This document shows, piece by piece, positions 12,033-23,226 of a stretch of 64,000 nt of DNA. A program made the position numbers and the translations under genes. The notes beneath the pieces are model-generated. The model saw only the letters and a program-made list of their open reading frames with translations, was not told the origin of the DNA and searched no databases. How positions within the stretch are numbered: the stretch's first letter is position 1; each line of letters starts with the position of its first letter. The DNA is from Halomonas shengliensis (GTDB lineage Bacteria; Pseudomonadota; Gammaproteobacteria; Pseudomonadales; Halomonadaceae), in contig NZ_FNIV01000008.1 of the NCBI RefSeq assembly GCF_900104135.1, forward strand, positions 1-64,000, written 5' to 3'.

Positions 12033-13400
12033 TTACCCTGTGGTGTCATCGCGCAGCGCCGCCACCACGCGCTCCATGGCGGCACTGCGCGACCCCTTGA
12101 CCAGCACGCTGGCCCCGGGGGGAAGATGGTCGAGCACGTGGCGTGTCAGCGCCTCGCGGTCGTCGAAATGGCACCCGCCGTCGCCGAAGGCGCGGCTGGC
12201 GGGACGCGCCGCCTCGCCGAGGGTGCCCAGGAAGTCGATCCCCAGTTCCCGCGCGTGGCGCCCGACCTCGGCATGCAGCCGTTCGGACGCCTCTCCCAAC
12301 TCTCCCATGGCGCCCAGCAGGCACCAGCGCGGGGCGGGCAGCGCCGCCAGCAGCGCCAGCGCCGCCTTCACCGCCCCGGGGTTGGCGTTATAGGTATCAT
12401 CGATGAGGCGCGAGCCGCGCACCCCGGCCACCACCGCCTGGCGACCGGCCATGGGCGCCACCGCGCCGAGCCCCGCCACCACCGCCTCCCCCGCCAGGCC
12501 CACGGCCAGGGCGGCGGCGGCCGCCGCCAGGGCGTTGGCCACGTTGTGGCGTCCCATCAGCCGCATGGCGACCCGACCGAGCGGCCGGCCGTCGACGACA
12601 AGCGTGAAAGCATAGCGCCCGAGGGCGTCCGCGGCCAGGTCCCGGGCGGTGACCCGGGCGCCCTCGCCCAACCCGAAGTCGAGCACCTCGCGGGGCGCGG
12701 CGAGCCGCGCCCAGGTGGCGAAGTAGGCATCGTCGCGGTTGAGCACCGCCACCCCGTCGGCGGGCAGGCCGGCGAGGATCTCCGCCTTGGCCTGGGCGAT
12801 CCGACCCATGCCGCCGAACTCGCCGACGTGGGCACCGGTGACATTGGTGATCACCGCCACCCGAGGCCGGGCCAGGCCCACCGTCCAGGCAATCTCGCCC
12901 AGGTGGTTGGCGCCCAGCTCCACCACCGCCTGGCGATGGGCCGGGGTCAGTTCCAGCAGGGTCAACGGCGCGCCGATGTCGTTGTTGAGGTTGCCGCGGG
13001 TGGCCAGGGTCACCCCGCGACGACCGAGCAGCGCGGCGAGAAGCTCCTTGACGGTGGTCTTGCCGCTGTTGCCGGTCACCGCCACCAGCGGCCCGCCCCA
13101 GGCCTCGCGACGCGCGCGACCCAACAGGCCCAGGGCCAGTCGGCTGTCGGCCACCACCAGCTGCGGCAGGGGATCGTCCACCGCGCGCTCTACCACGGCG
13201 GCCGCGGCCCCGGCCTCGCGGGCCCGGGCCAGGAAGTCGTGAGCATCGAAGCGCTCGCCGCGCAGGGCGACGAAGAGATCGCCCGGACCCAGCCGGCGCG
13301 TGTCGGTCTCGATGGCGGCGAGAGGCAGGTCACGCGCCGGGGCGGCAACCCCCAGCGCACGGGCCACCTCGGCCAGGGTGGCGAGTCCACAGCGGTTCAT
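12033..13400 (-). CDS. murF: UDP-MurNAc-tripeptide D-alanyl-D-alanine ligase
   Basis: MurF adds the D-Ala-D-Ala dipeptide made by Ddl to complete the pentapeptide precursor. The 455-residue product has the N-terminal substrate-binding domain (IETDTRRLGPGDLFVALRGERFD, split across about 30-52), the ATP loop AVTGNSGKTTVKELL around 107-121 and the YNANPGAVKAAL segment near 330. Its ATG overlaps the murE stop as ATGA. The order murE-murF-mraY is the standard one. Confidence 0.96.
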   Translation of the reverse strand: MNRCGLATLAEVARALGVAAPARDLPLAAIETDTRRLGPGDLFVALRGERFDAHDFLARAREAGAAAAVVERAVDDPLPQLVVADSRLALGLLGRARREAWGGPLVAVTGNSGKTTVKELLAALLGRRGVTLATRGNLNNDIGAPLTLLELTPAHRQAVVELGANHLGEIAWTVGLARPRVAVITNVTGAHVGEFGGMGRIAQAKAEILAGLPADGVAVLNRDDAYFATWARLAAPREVLDFGLGEGARVTARDLAADALGRYAFTLVVDGRPLGRVAMRLMGRHNVANALAAAAAALAVGLAGEAVVAGLGAVAPMAGRQAVVAGVRGSRLIDDTYNANPGAVKAALALLAALPAPRWCLLGAMGELGEASERLHAEVGRHARELGIDFLGTLGEAARPASRAFGDGGCHFDDREALTRHVLDHLPPGASVLVKGSRSAAMERVVAALRDDTTG

Positions 13401-14926
13401 CGGTTGGCCTCCCGGCCGCGCGCGGCCAGCGCCTGGCGGGCAACCTCACGGTCATCGAAGGGGTAGCGCTCCCCCGCCACCTCCTGGTAGGTCTCGTGTC
13501 CCTTGCCGGCGATCAGCACCACGTCCTCGGGGGCCGCCTCGGCCAGCGCCGTGGCGATCGCCGCGCCGCGCCCGGCGACCATCCGGGCGCGCTCGCGCCC
13601 GGCCGGGGTGAGCCCGGCCCGCACCTGCTCGCGGATCGCCGCGGGGTCCTCGCCGCGCGGGTTGTCATCGGTGATCACCAGCCGCTCGGCGTGGCGTTCG
13701 GCGGCGGCGGCCATGGGCCCGCGCTTGCCGGGGTCGCGATCGCCACCGCAGCCGAACAGGCACCACAGGCGCCCCTGCCCCGGCAGGTGGTCGCGCAGCG
13801 CGCCCAAGGCGTTGTCCAGGGCGTCGGGGGTATGGGCGTAGTCGACCACCACGGTAGGGGCCCCGGGCCGGGTCAGCACCTCCATGCGTCCGGGCACCGG
13901 GGTCAGCCGGCGGGCCGCCTCGAAGAGCGGCTCGAGGGGGTGGCCCAGGCCGTGCAGGGTGGCGATGGCCAGCAGCACGTTGTCGAGGTTGAAGCGCCCC
14001 ACCAGCGGCAGGTCGAGCTCGCGCTCCCCCTCGGGGGTCGCCACCAGGGCGCGCTGGCCGCCGGCATGGGGGAAGCGCTCCAGCATCCGCAGGGTCACCG
14101 CCTCGTCGCTGCCGGTGGCCAGTACCCGGACAGGCCCCTCCTGCCCCCCTGGCAGCCCGGCCAGCATCAGCCGCGCCAGGGGGTCGTCGCCGTTGACCAC
14201 CGCCAGCCGCAGCTCCGGGCGGCGGAAGAGCCGCGCCTTGGCGGCGGCATAGGCGGCCATGCTGCCGTGGTAGTCGAGGTGGTCGCGGCTGAGGTTGGTG
14301 AAGACGGCGGCGCTCACCCGGCAGCCGTCGAGGCGGCCCTGCTCCAGGGCATGGGAGGAGACCTCCATGGCCACCCGGCCGATGCCGTCGGCGGCGAGCC
14401 CCGCCAGGGTCGCCTGCAGGGACAGCGGCCCGGGCGTGGTCAGGCCACTCTCGACGAGTGCCCCTGGACGGCCGCTGCCCAGGGTGCCGATGACCGCGGC
14501 CTCGACGCCCGCTGCCTGGCTCAGCTCGGCGAGGTAGTGGGTCACCGAGCTCTTGCCGTTGGTGCCGGTGACGCCGATCAGCTCCAGCGTCTCGGGTACC
14601 CCGTAGAGCTCGCGACCAAGCTCGCCCAGCCGTTCGCGCAGCCCCGCCAGGGGCACCACGCGCGACTGCTCCGGGCAGGGACGCCCGTCGCCGGCGTGGC
14701 AGAGAACCGCCGCCGCCCCGGCGGCCAGCGCCGCGGCGATGAAGTCGCGGCCGTCGCCGTCCACCCCGGGCACCGCCACGAAGACCTCTCCCGGTGCCAG
14801 GCGACGGCTGTCGGTCTGCAGCCGGGTCATGCCATCGCCGTCCAGCCCCGTGTCGCTACCGGGCCAGAGGCGCGCCAGGGTCTCGCCGAGGCGGGTGAGC
14901 GATACGGTCATGGGGTCACGTGTCAT
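13397..14926 (-). CDS. murE: UDP-MurNAc-tripeptide synthetase (meso-DAP adding)
   Basis: MurE adds the third stem residue. The 509-residue product has the ATP loop GVTGTNGKSSVTHYL near 118-132. The motif DNPRGEDPAAI near 425 is the DNPR signature that selects meso-diaminopimelate over lysine, so the wall is inferred to be the Gram-negative DAP type. The start at MTRDPMTVS is chosen for its ATGA overlap with ftsI; a second methionine five residues later is possible. The frame upstream is open but belongs to ftsI in another frame. Confidence 0.96.
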   Translation of the reverse strand: MTRDPMTVSLTRLGETLARLWPGSDTGLDGDGMTRLQTDSRRLAPGEVFVAVPGVDGDGRDFIAAALAAGAAAVLCHAGDGRPCPEQSRVVPLAGLRERLGELGRELYGVPETLELIGVTGTNGKSSVTHYLAELSQAAGVEAAVIGTLGSGRPGALVESGLTTPGPLSLQATLAGLAADGIGRVAMEVSSHALEQGRLDGCRVSAAVFTNLSRDHLDYHGSMAAYAAAKARLFRRPELRLAVVNGDDPLARLMLAGLPGGQEGPVRVLATGSDEAVTLRMLERFPHAGGQRALVATPEGERELDLPLVGRFNLDNVLLAIATLHGLGHPLEPLFEAARRLTPVPGRMEVLTRPGAPTVVVDYAHTPDALDNALGALRDHLPGQGRLWCLFGCGGDRDPGKRGPMAAAAERHAERLVITDDNPRGEDPAAIREQVRAGLTPAGRERARMVAGRGAAIATALAEAAPEDVVLIAGKGHETYQEVAGERYPFDDREVARQALAARGREANR

Positions 14927-16644
14927 GGGGAGGCCTCGACGACGGTCTGGTCGGGGGGAACATCGAGCAGGCGCAGGGCGCTGCCGGCCAGGCGAGAGAA
15001 CACCGGCGCGGCCACCGCACCGCCATAGTAGGCGTCGCCACGCGGGTGGTCGATCATCACCACCACAACGATGCGCGGGTCGGAGACCGGCGCGATGCCC
15101 ACGAAGAAGCCGCGATAGGCATCCTCCTGGTAGCCACCGGTACCGGTCTTGCGCACCGTCCCGGTCTTGCCGGCGACTCGGTACCCCGGCACCTCGGCGC
15201 GCCGCGCCCCGGTGCCGGGCTCGACCACCTCGTCCATCATGTCCAGTACCTGGCGGGCAACCTCGGGCGAGATGACCTGCTCCCCCTGGACGGGCGCGTC
15301 CTGGCGCAACAGGGAGGGCGGCACCCGGCGCCCCTCGTTGGCGATGGCGGTGAAGGCGCTGGCCAGCTGCAGCGGCGTGACCGAGAGGCCGTAGCCGTAG
15401 GAGAGCGCCGCCCACTGGCTGCTCGACCAGCGCACCGGCGCCGGCACCTCACCGGTGGCCTCGCCAGGGAAACCGGTGCCCGGGGCCTGGCCGAAGCCCA
15501 GGCGACGGTAGAGCTGGGGGACCACCGGCTCATCGAAGCGCAGTACCAGCTTGGACATGCCGATGTTGGAGGACTTCTCGAGGATCCCGGCGAGGTCAAG
15601 CTCGCCGTAGTTGCGGATGTCGCGGATGGTGAAGCGATCGATGCGCATCCAGCCCGGCGAGGTATCCACCAGGGTCTCGGGGGAGAGCCCGCCGGCATCG
15701 AGCATCGCCGCCATGGCCAGCGGCTTGACCACCGAGCCCGGCTCGTAGGCGTCGACGATGGCGCGGTTGCGCAGCCCCTGGGGATCGAGGCCGGCACGGT
15801 CGTTAGGGTTGTAGGAGGGCTGATTGGCCATCGCCAGCACCTCGCCGCTGCGCGCGTCGAGCATCACCACCACGCCGCCGTCGGCGTCGTGCTCGGCGAC
15901 GCCCGCCTTGAGCTCGCGATAGGCCATGTACTGCAGGCGCTGGTCGATGGAGAGCGTCAGCTCGCCGCCGGGCTTGGCCTCGCGCAGCACCTCGAGGTCG
16001 CGCACCAGCCGGCCGCGGCGGTCCTTGAGCACGCGACGCAGCCCCGGGGTGCCCGAGAGCCACGACTGGTAGGCGAGCTCCAGCCCCTCCTGGCCGACAT
16101 CGTCGACGTTGGTCACCCCCAGCAGCTGGGCGGCGACCTCGCCGGCCGGGTAGTAGCGCTTGTACTCGTCCTGGCGATAGACCCCGGGCACGCGCAGCGC
16201 CAGTACCCGCTGCGCCGCCTCGGGGGTCATCCGCCGCTGCAGGTACATGAACTCGCGGTCGGCGTAGCGCGCCAGGCGCTCGTCGAGCGTCGAAGGCGCC
16301 ACGCCCAGCGCCGTGGCGAGCCGAGCCCGCTGGATGGGATCCTCGGGCACGTCCTGGGGGTTGGCCCACAGGGTCACCACCGGCGTGGAGATGGCCAGCG
16401 GCTCGCCATGGCGATCGGCGATCATGCCGCGGTGGGCGGGCAGCGGGTCGGTGCGCAGGGTGCGGGCGTCCCCCTGCCCCTGCAGAAAGGGGCGGTCGAC
16501 CACATGCAGGATCACCACGCGCCCCACCAGCAGCGCCAGGCCCAGCAGGACCAGGCCCAGCATCACGCGGTAGCGCAACTGCCCCATGGGGGCGGTGGGG
16601 GGTGGGCGGCGCGGCGAGACGCCGCTTCTGACCTCGCTGCTCAT
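14923..16644 (-). CDS. ftsI: Septal transpeptidase FtsI (PBP3)
   Basis: FtsI is the class B penicillin-binding protein that cross-links septal peptidoglycan together with FtsW. The 573-residue protein has a cytoplasmic tail, one membrane helix at about 29-50, a pedestal domain and a transpeptidase domain. The three active-site motifs are all present: SVVK in YEPGSVVKPLAM (nucleophile serine near 298), SSN in EKSSNIGMSKL near 350, and KTG in VAGKTGTVRKTG near 490. It overlaps ftsL by ATGA. Confidence 0.97.
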   Translation of the reverse strand: MSSEVRSGVSPRRPPPTAPMGQLRYRVMLGLVLLGLALLVGRVVILHVVDRPFLQGQGDARTLRTDPLPAHRGMIADRHGEPLAISTPVVTLWANPQDVPEDPIQRARLATALGVAPSTLDERLARYADREFMYLQRRMTPEAAQRVLALRVPGVYRQDEYKRYYPAGEVAAQLLGVTNVDDVGQEGLELAYQSWLSGTPGLRRVLKDRRGRLVRDLEVLREAKPGGELTLSIDQRLQYMAYRELKAGVAEHDADGGVVVMLDARSGEVLAMANQPSYNPNDRAGLDPQGLRNRAIVDAYEPGSVVKPLAMAAMLDAGGLSPETLVDTSPGWMRIDRFTIRDIRNYGELDLAGILEKSSNIGMSKLVLRFDEPVVPQLYRRLGFGQAPGTGFPGEATGEVPAPVRWSSSQWAALSYGYGLSVTPLQLASAFTAIANEGRRVPPSLLRQDAPVQGEQVISPEVARQVLDMMDEVVEPGTGARRAEVPGYRVAGKTGTVRKTGTGGYQEDAYRGFFVGIAPVSDPRIVVVVMIDHPRGDAYYGGAVAAPVFSRLAGSALRLLDVPPDQTVVEASP

Positions 16645-16964
16645 GGGCGGATCACCTCCACCTCATCGACACCGGGCAGCCGCATCTCCAGGCGCTCCAT
16701 GGCCAGGCGCTCGATGCGCGCCGGCGACGACCAGGCACTCTCCTCCAGCAGCAGCTGGCCCCACTCGGTCTGGAGCTGCTGCTGCTCGCGCTCGAGCCGC
16801 TGCAGCTGCGCATACTGCTCACGGGTGAGGTGGCTGATGCCGATCACGGCGAGGGCGCTGCCCAGGCAGGCCAGCAGCAGCGCCAGCAGCACCAGCGCCG
16901 ACAGGTTGAGGCGCAGTGCCGAGGGCCAGGCGAGGCGAGCGGTGAACGACCTTCCCTGCGTCAT
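16641..16964 (-). CDS. ftsL: Cell division protein FtsL
   Basis: FtsL is a small bitopic membrane protein that forms a coiled coil with FtsB and activates FtsWI. The 107-residue product has one membrane helix at about 20-43, followed by a periplasmic coiled coil rich in Glu, Gln and Leu (REQYAQLQRLEREQQQLQ). The C-terminal RIERLAMERLEMRLP segment is typical. It starts 11 bases after the rsmH stop. Size, position and topology support the call even though sequence conservation in the family is low. Confidence 0.93.
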   Translation of the reverse strand: MTQGRSFTARLAWPSALRLNLSALVLLALLLACLGSALAVIGISHLTREQYAQLQRLEREQQQLQTEWGQLLLEESAWSSPARIERLAMERLEMRLPGVDEVEVIRP

Positions 16965-16975
16965 GCCGTCTCCTT

Positions 16976-17929
16976 CTAGTATCGCTTGCGGGCTGCCCGC
17001 ATCACGGCGCTGCGGGCGCGGGGGTTCTCACTGACCTCCGCCTCGCCCGGGCGCCGCGCCTTGCCCAGCGCCTCCAGGCGCCGCTCGAGCTGCTCGTCGC
17101 GGATCGGCACGCCCCGGGGCAGATGGGTATCGCCGCGCACGTGGTGGCGAATGAAGCGCTTGACGCGGCGATCCTCCAGCGAGTGGAAGCTGATCACCAC
17201 CAGGTGGCCGCCTGGGGCCAGCGCCTCCAGCGCCGCCTCGAGGGCCGCATCGAGCTGCTCGAGCTCGCCGTTGACCTGGATGCGCAGGGCCTGGAACACC
17301 CGGGTGGCGGGATGCTTGTGCTTCTCCCAGGCGGGGTGCGCGACCTTGACCACCTCGGCCAGGTCGGCGGTGCGCTCGAAGGGATGCTCGCCGCGTCGCG
17401 CCACGATCGCCCTGGCCAGGCGCCGCGCGTAGCGCTCCTCGCCGTACTCCTTGAACACCCGCGCAAGCTCCCCCTCGTCGGCGCGGGCAATGAAGGCCGC
17501 CGCGCTCTCGCCGCGGGTGGGGTCCATGCGCATGTCCAGCGGCCCGTCGCGCAGGAAGCTGAAGCCGCGCTCGGGGTCGTCGAGCTGGGGGGAGGAGACG
17601 CCGATATCGAGCAGGATGCCGGACAGGCGGCCATGCAGGCCGTAAGTGCGGGCGATCTCACCGAGCCGGGCGAACTCGCCCTGCTCGATGGTGAACCGCG
17701 GGTCAGTGAGGCTTTCCGCCTCGGCGATGGCCTGGGGGTCGCGGTCGATGGCCAGCAGGCGTCCCTGGGGCGTCAGGCGCTCGAGGATCGCCCGGGAGTG
17801 GCCGCCGCGTCCGAAGGTGCCATCCAGGTAGGCACCGGCGGGATCATGCACCAGGGCATCGACGGCACCATCGAGGAGCACGCTGGCATGACGGAAACCG
17901 CGCGGGGAAGATTCAGGGGCGGATGGCAT
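16976..17929 (-). CDS. rsmH: 16S rRNA (cytosine-1402-N4)-methyltransferase RsmH
   Basis: RsmH (MraW) methylates N4 of C1402 in 16S rRNA, using S-adenosylmethionine. The 317-residue product has the SAM-binding [10 protein letters not shown] motif near 37-46, LAIDRDPQA near 60, and the conserved HNHTS-region equivalent [15 protein letters not shown] near 215. The start at MPSAPESS has GAGAAG upstream. It is the first gene of the dcw cluster here; mraZ, which usually precedes it, is absent. Confidence 0.97.
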   Translation of the reverse strand: MPSAPESSPRGFRHASVLLDGAVDALVHDPAGAYLDGTFGRGGHSRAILERLTPQGRLLAIDRDPQAIAEAESLTDPRFTIEQGEFARLGEIARTYGLHGRLSGILLDIGVSSPQLDDPERGFSFLRDGPLDMRMDPTRGESAAAFIARADEGELARVFKEYGEERYARRLARAIVARRGEHPFERTADLAEVVKVAHPAWEKHKHPATRVFQALRIQVNGELEQLDAALEAALEALAPGGHLVVISFHSLEDRRVKRFIRHHVRGDTHLPRGVPIRDEQLERRLEALGKARRPGEAEVSENPRARSAVMRAARKRY

Positions 17930-17986
17930 GCGCTTCTCGATCCAGGGCGGGGGTGGCGGGAGTGGCGCCACCGCAATGAAAACGGG

Positions 17987-18337
<351 letters not shown>

Positions 18338-18343
18338 GCGGCA

Positions 18344-18372
18344 AGGATACCAGCGCCCCGCACGCCCCTCAA
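18344..18372 (-). promoter_or_regulatory. Sigma-70 promoter for rnpB
   Basis: On the minus strand TTGAGG (18372-18367) and TATCCT (18349-18344) are separated by 17 bp, and the inferred RNA 5' end at 18337 lies seven bases after the -10. The promoter starts only 12 bases beyond the rsmI stop codon. Confidence 0.75.
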
Positions 18373-18384
18373 TGTCGAGCGGCG

Positions 18385-19242
18385 TCAGGTCGCCTCCTTG
18401 AGCGCCTGGGCACGGGCGTACCAGGCCTTCCGCGCGCCACCCAGCAGCCGGGCGGCGACCGATGCGGCCTGCTTGACCCCGACGCCCTCGGCGAGCAGCG
18501 CGGCCAGCAGCGCCTCGCCCCCCATCTCGGCGCTCGTCTCCGCGGCACGCGGCGCGGCGCCGGCCAGCATCACCACGAACTCGCCGCGTGCCTGGTTGGG
18601 GTCGGCCTCGAGCTGCGCCAGCAGCTCGCCGGCGCTGCCCGAGAGGAAGGTCTCGAAGGCCTTGGTCAGCTCCCGGGCCAGCACCACGCGGCGCTCGCCG
18701 AGGGCCGCCCCGATATCCGCCAGGGTGTCGCGGATGCGGTGGGGCGACTCGTAGAAGACCAGGGTCTCCTCTCGCCCCGCCAGCGCCTCCAGCCGCGCAC
18801 GCCGCGCGCCCCCCTTGGCCGGCAGGAAGCCCTGGAAGGCGAAGCGGTCGGTGGGCAGGCCCGCCGCGCTGAGCGCCGCCACCAGCGCGCAGGCCCCCGG
18901 GATCGGCACCACCCGACGCCCGCGGGCGCGCAGCTCGCGCACCAGCACGAAGCCGGGGTCGCTGATCAGCGGCGTGCCGGCATCAGAGACCAGGGCGATG
19001 GACTCCCCCGCCGCCAGGCGCGCGTCCAGCTGCTCCACGCGCGCCGCCTCGTTGTGCTCGTGCAGGGAGAGCATGGGCACCGAGAGGCCCAGGTGACGCA
19101 TCAGCCGCGCGGTGTGGCGGGTATCCTCGGCGGCGACCAGCGCCACCTCCCCCAGCACCGCCGCGGCACGGGGGCTCAGGTCGGCCAGATTCCCAATCGG
19201 CGTGGCGACCACGTACAATGCAGCGGAGTTCGGTTCAGACAC
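18385..19242 (-). CDS. rsmI: 16S rRNA (cytidine-1402-2'-O)-methyltransferase RsmI
   Basis: RsmI adds the 2'-O-methyl group at C1402 of 16S rRNA, the same base that RsmH methylates on N4. The 285-residue product has LYVVATPIGNLADLSPRA at the N terminus, AEDTRHTARLMRHLG near 38-52 and VSDAGTPLISDPGF near 82-95, all tetrapyrrole-methylase fold landmarks. The start is GTG (MSEPNSAALY) with a GAGGAGG site just upstream. It is divergent from lpoA across 47 bases. Confidence 0.96.
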   Translation of the reverse strand: MSEPNSAALYVVATPIGNLADLSPRAAAVLGEVALVAAEDTRHTARLMRHLGLSVPMLSLHEHNEAARVEQLDARLAAGESIALVSDAGTPLISDPGFVLVRELRARGRRVVPIPGACALVAALSAAGLPTDRFAFQGFLPAKGGARRARLEALAGREETLVFYESPHRIRDTLADIGAALGERRVVLARELTKAFETFLSGSAGELLAQLEADPNQARGEFVVMLAGAAPRAAETSAEMGGEALLAALLAEGVGVKQAASVAARLLGGARKAWYARAQALKEAT

Positions 19243-19289
19243 GTCGCCTCCTCGGCGGGCTCCCGATAGGACAGATAAAGGAAGGATTC

Positions 19290-21027
19290 ATGGGCAACCT
19301 GACACGCGGCCTCGTGGCCTACGCACTGCTCGCGCTGCTGCTGGCCGGCTGTGCCACCCGGCCGGGCATCGTCGAGCGCGTCATCGACGAAGACCCCGAT
19401 CGCCTGTTGGCCCAGGCCGAGCAGCAGGCACCGGACCAGGCGGCCCGCACCCGGCTCGAGGCGGCCACCATCTTAGCACGCCAGGGCGACCGCACCCAGG
19501 CACTGGAGATCGCCATGGCGCTCGCGGACGACCGCCTCCCGGCCGAGCCACGTACCCGCTGGGCGCTGCTGCTGGCCGACCTCGGCGAGAGCGAGGGCAA
19601 CCCCGCCGCGGTGATCCGCGCCACCGAGAACCTCGACGCCCTGGCGCTGAACCGGGAGCAGGCCCTGACCCTGCGCGAGCAGCGGGGGCTGGCCCTGCTC
19701 GAGGAAGAGCAGCCCGCGGCGGCGGCCGAGGCGCTGCTGCGAGTACAGGCCGTGACCGACGACGAGGCGCTCAATGACGCCATCTGGCGCGCCCTCGCGG
19801 GGCTCGATGGCCGTCGCCTGAGCCGTCTCGGCGAGAGCCGCGACGACGCCCTGACCCAGGGCTGGGTGACGCTGGCCGAGACGGTGCGCAGCGGTGGCGG
19901 GGACATCGAGCGCCTGTTCCGGCGCCTGGATGACTGGCGGGAGCGTCACCCTCGCCACCCGGCGGCCCGCCGGCTGCCCGCCGACCTCCTCGCCCTGCGC
20001 GAGCTGAGCGGCCAGGAGGTGCGCCACATCGCGGTGCTGCTGCCGGAGTCCGGCCCGCTCTCGCGCATCGCCGGCGCCATCGCCGCGGGCATCCGCACCC
20101 GCCATCGCCTGGCGCAGGATGCCGACGTACGCCTGAGCTTCCTCGACAGCGCCGCCGCCCCCCTCGAGGCGCTCTACCGCGAGGCCGAGAACCGCGGCGC
20201 CCAGGTGGTGCTCGGCCCCCTGGACAAGGGTAGCGTCAGCGCCCTGGAGCGCGGCGAACGGGTGCCCCTGCCCACCCTGGCGCTCAACTATGGCGAGGGC
20301 GAGCGCAACCGGGCCAATGGCCTCTTCCAGTACGGCCTCTCCGCCGAGGACGAGGCGCGCCAGGCGGCCCGGCGCGCCTGGGGCGACGGCCATCGCCGCG
20401 CCGCCCTGCTGGTGCCCGACAACGACTGGGGCCGCCGCGTCGGCGAGGCGTTCTGGGACGAGTGGCAGGCCCAGGGCGGCGAGGTGACCAACGCGGTGCG
20501 CTACAACCCCGAGGCCGCCGCCACCGAGAGCACTCGCCGCGCCATCGCCAACGCCAGGCCCGACCTGCTGTTCCTGCTCGCCCTGCCCGACTATGCCCGC
20601 CAGGTGCCGCCCACCCTGGACTACTACGGCGCCCCGGAGCTGCCGGTCTATGCCACCTCCCACCTTTTCAGCGGCCAGCTGGAGCCGCGCCTCGACGCCG
20701 ACCTCGACGACGTGCTGTTCCTCGACATCCCCTGGCAGATCCCCGACGCCGCGGTGGGGGGCGAGGAGGCCCTGCCCTACGCCGAGAGCTACCGCCGCCT
20801 CCGCGAGGAGTCCGACCCCAATCTCTTCCGGCTGCACGCCATGGGCGTCGATGCCTTCGAGCTTGCCCGGCGCCTGCCGCAGCTCCAGGCGGTCGCGGGC
20901 AGCGAGCTGCATGGTGCCACCGGCACCCTGCGGCCGCGGCCCGACGGCCGGGTCGAGCGCCTGCTGCCCTGGGCTCGCTTCGTCAACGGCGTACCCCAGC
21001 CTGTGCTGATCCCGGGCCTGTTCGGCG

Positions 21028-21044
<17 letters not shown>
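19290..21044 (+). CDS. lpoA: Penicillin-binding protein activator LpoA
   Basis: LpoA is an outer-membrane lipoprotein that stimulates PBP1A from the periplasmic side. The 584-residue product has a signal peptide ending in the lipobox LLAGC (cysteine at about 24), an N-terminal TPR-like helical domain rich in Ala, Arg and Glu, and a C-terminal periplasmic-binding-protein-like domain starting near HIAVLLPESGPLSRIAGAI. The site GGAAGG precedes the chosen ATG. Its neighbours rsmI, yraN, diaA and dolP match the conserved locus. Confidence 0.93.
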
Positions 21045-22015
<971 letters not shown>

Positions 22016-22020
22016 TCCCC

Positions 22021-22599
22021 ATGACCCGCATCCCCCTGCTCACCTCCCTCCTCCTGGCCACCCTGCTGGGACTGGCCGGCTGTACCACCGTCACCAGCGT
22101 GACCCACCAGGGCACCATCGACGAGAACTACGGCAAGCGCACCGCCGGCACCCAGGTCGAGGACCACAGCATCGAGACCAAGATCGGCCACAACCTCGGC
22201 CGCACCGATGCCCGCCTCGGCGACGCCCGCATCAACGTCGACAGCTACAACGGCGTGGTGCTGCTCACCGGCCAGGTGCCCAGCGAGGAGCTCAAGGCCA
22301 AGGCCAGCGAGGTGGCGCGCCAGGTGCGCAACGTGCGCACGGTGCACAACGAGCTCACCGTCGCCGGCAACCTGCCCGCCACCCAGAAGATCGCGGATAC
22401 CTGGCTCAGCACCCGCATCCGTACCCACCTGGCGGCCAACGAGAGCATCGACACTAGCCGCATCCGGGTCATCACCGAGAACGCCAGCGTCTATCTGATG
22501 GGCATCGTGACCCGCGCCGAGGGCGAGCGCATCGCCTCTGCCGTCGCCGAGCTGGGCGGCATGCAGCGCATCGTCAAGGTGTTCGACTACCTCGACTGA
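22021..22599 (+). CDS. dolP: Outer-membrane lipoprotein DolP (two BON domains)
   Basis: DolP (YraP) is a lipoprotein that helps maintain the outer membrane and locates to division sites. The 192-residue product has a signal peptide with lipobox LAGC near 17-20, then two BON domains: one with RINVDSYNGVVLLTGQVPSEE and one with RIRVITENASVYLMGIVTRAE. The ATG lies six bases after diaA; a GTG at 22012 overlapping the diaA stop is an alternative start. The last gene of its run. Confidence 0.92.
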   Translation: MTRIPLLTSLLLATLLGLAGCTTVTSVTHQGTIDENYGKRTAGTQVEDHSIETKIGHNLGRTDARLGDARINVDSYNGVVLLTGQVPSEELKAKASEVARQVRNVRTVHNELTVAGNLPATQKIADTWLSTRIRTHLAANESIDTSRIRVITENASVYLMGIVTRAEGERIASAVAELGGMQRIVKVFDYLD

Positions 22600-22648
22600 C
22601 CGGAACAGACATGATCGGGGGGCAGGTCCCACCGATCACCCTGTCTGA

Positions 22649-22688
22649 AACGCGAAACGGCAGGCCCTCGGGCCTGCCGTTTCGCGTT
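22649..22688. terminator. Bidirectional terminator between dolP and sspB
   Basis: A 19-bp perfect inverted repeat (22649-22667 with 22670-22688) lies between two convergent genes. The flanks carry A-rich and T-rich ends (GAAACGCG and CGCGTTGTGG), giving a short T tract in each direction. Confidence 0.75.
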
Positions 22689-22708
22689 GTGGACTCGCCT
22701 GACGCGGG

Positions 22709-23176
22709 CTACTTGATCACCCGCAGCGACGGCTTGCCCCGGCGGGGGCGCGGCTCGTCGTCGCCCGTCTGCTCGTCCTCCGCGGAGGCCGGGGCATCGT
22801 CGCGCTCCACCTCGGTGAGGCTCGGCGCCGGACCCTCGGCCTCCTCGTCGACCGGCTCGGGCATCACCGGCTCATGGCCGAACACCATGCCGACACCGTT
22901 CTCGCGACCGTAGATCGCCACCAGGGCCGCGCTCGGCACCATCACCCGCATGGGCTGGCCGCCGAAGCGTGCCCCGAAGCTGATCGCCTCGTTCTCCATG
23001 GCGAGGTCCTTGACCGCCGTCGGCGAGAGGTTGAGCACGATCTGGCCGTTCTGGACGAACTGCCGCGGCACCTCCACCTCGGGATGTTCCGCATCCACCA
23101 CGATATGGGGGGTGAGGTCATTGTCCAGCAGCCACTGGTACAGGGCCCTGGCCAGATAGGGACGACTGGAACGCAT
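22709..23176 (-). CDS. sspB: ClpXP protease specificity adaptor SspB
   Basis: SspB tethers ssrA-tagged proteins and some other substrates to ClpX. The 155-residue product has the folded domain in its first 110 residues (SSRPYLARALYQWLLDN; SPTAVKDLAMENEAISFGARF), followed by an acidic disordered linker. The tail RGKPSLRVIK is the conserved ClpX-binding XB motif. It follows sspA on the minus strand by about 50 bases, as in related genomes. Confidence 0.95.
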   Translation of the reverse strand: MRSSRPYLARALYQWLLDNDLTPHIVVDAEHPEVEVPRQFVQNGQIVLNLSPTAVKDLAMENEAISFGARFGGQPMRVMVPSAALVAIYGRENGVGMVFGHEPVMPEPVDEEAEGPAPSLTEVERDDAPASAEDEQTGDDEPRPRRGKPSLRVIK

Positions 23177-23226
23177 CGTCTGGCCCTCCTGGTTGGAGGC
23201 CGCCCGCTCGGGCGGCCGGGAATGGT

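Noticed and set aside
11043..13466. 807-codon open frame on the plus strand
   Set aside because: It is antisense to mraY and murF. Very high G+C at codon third positions opens long false frames on the opposite strand, and its histidine-, glycine- and glutamine-rich composition is typical of this.
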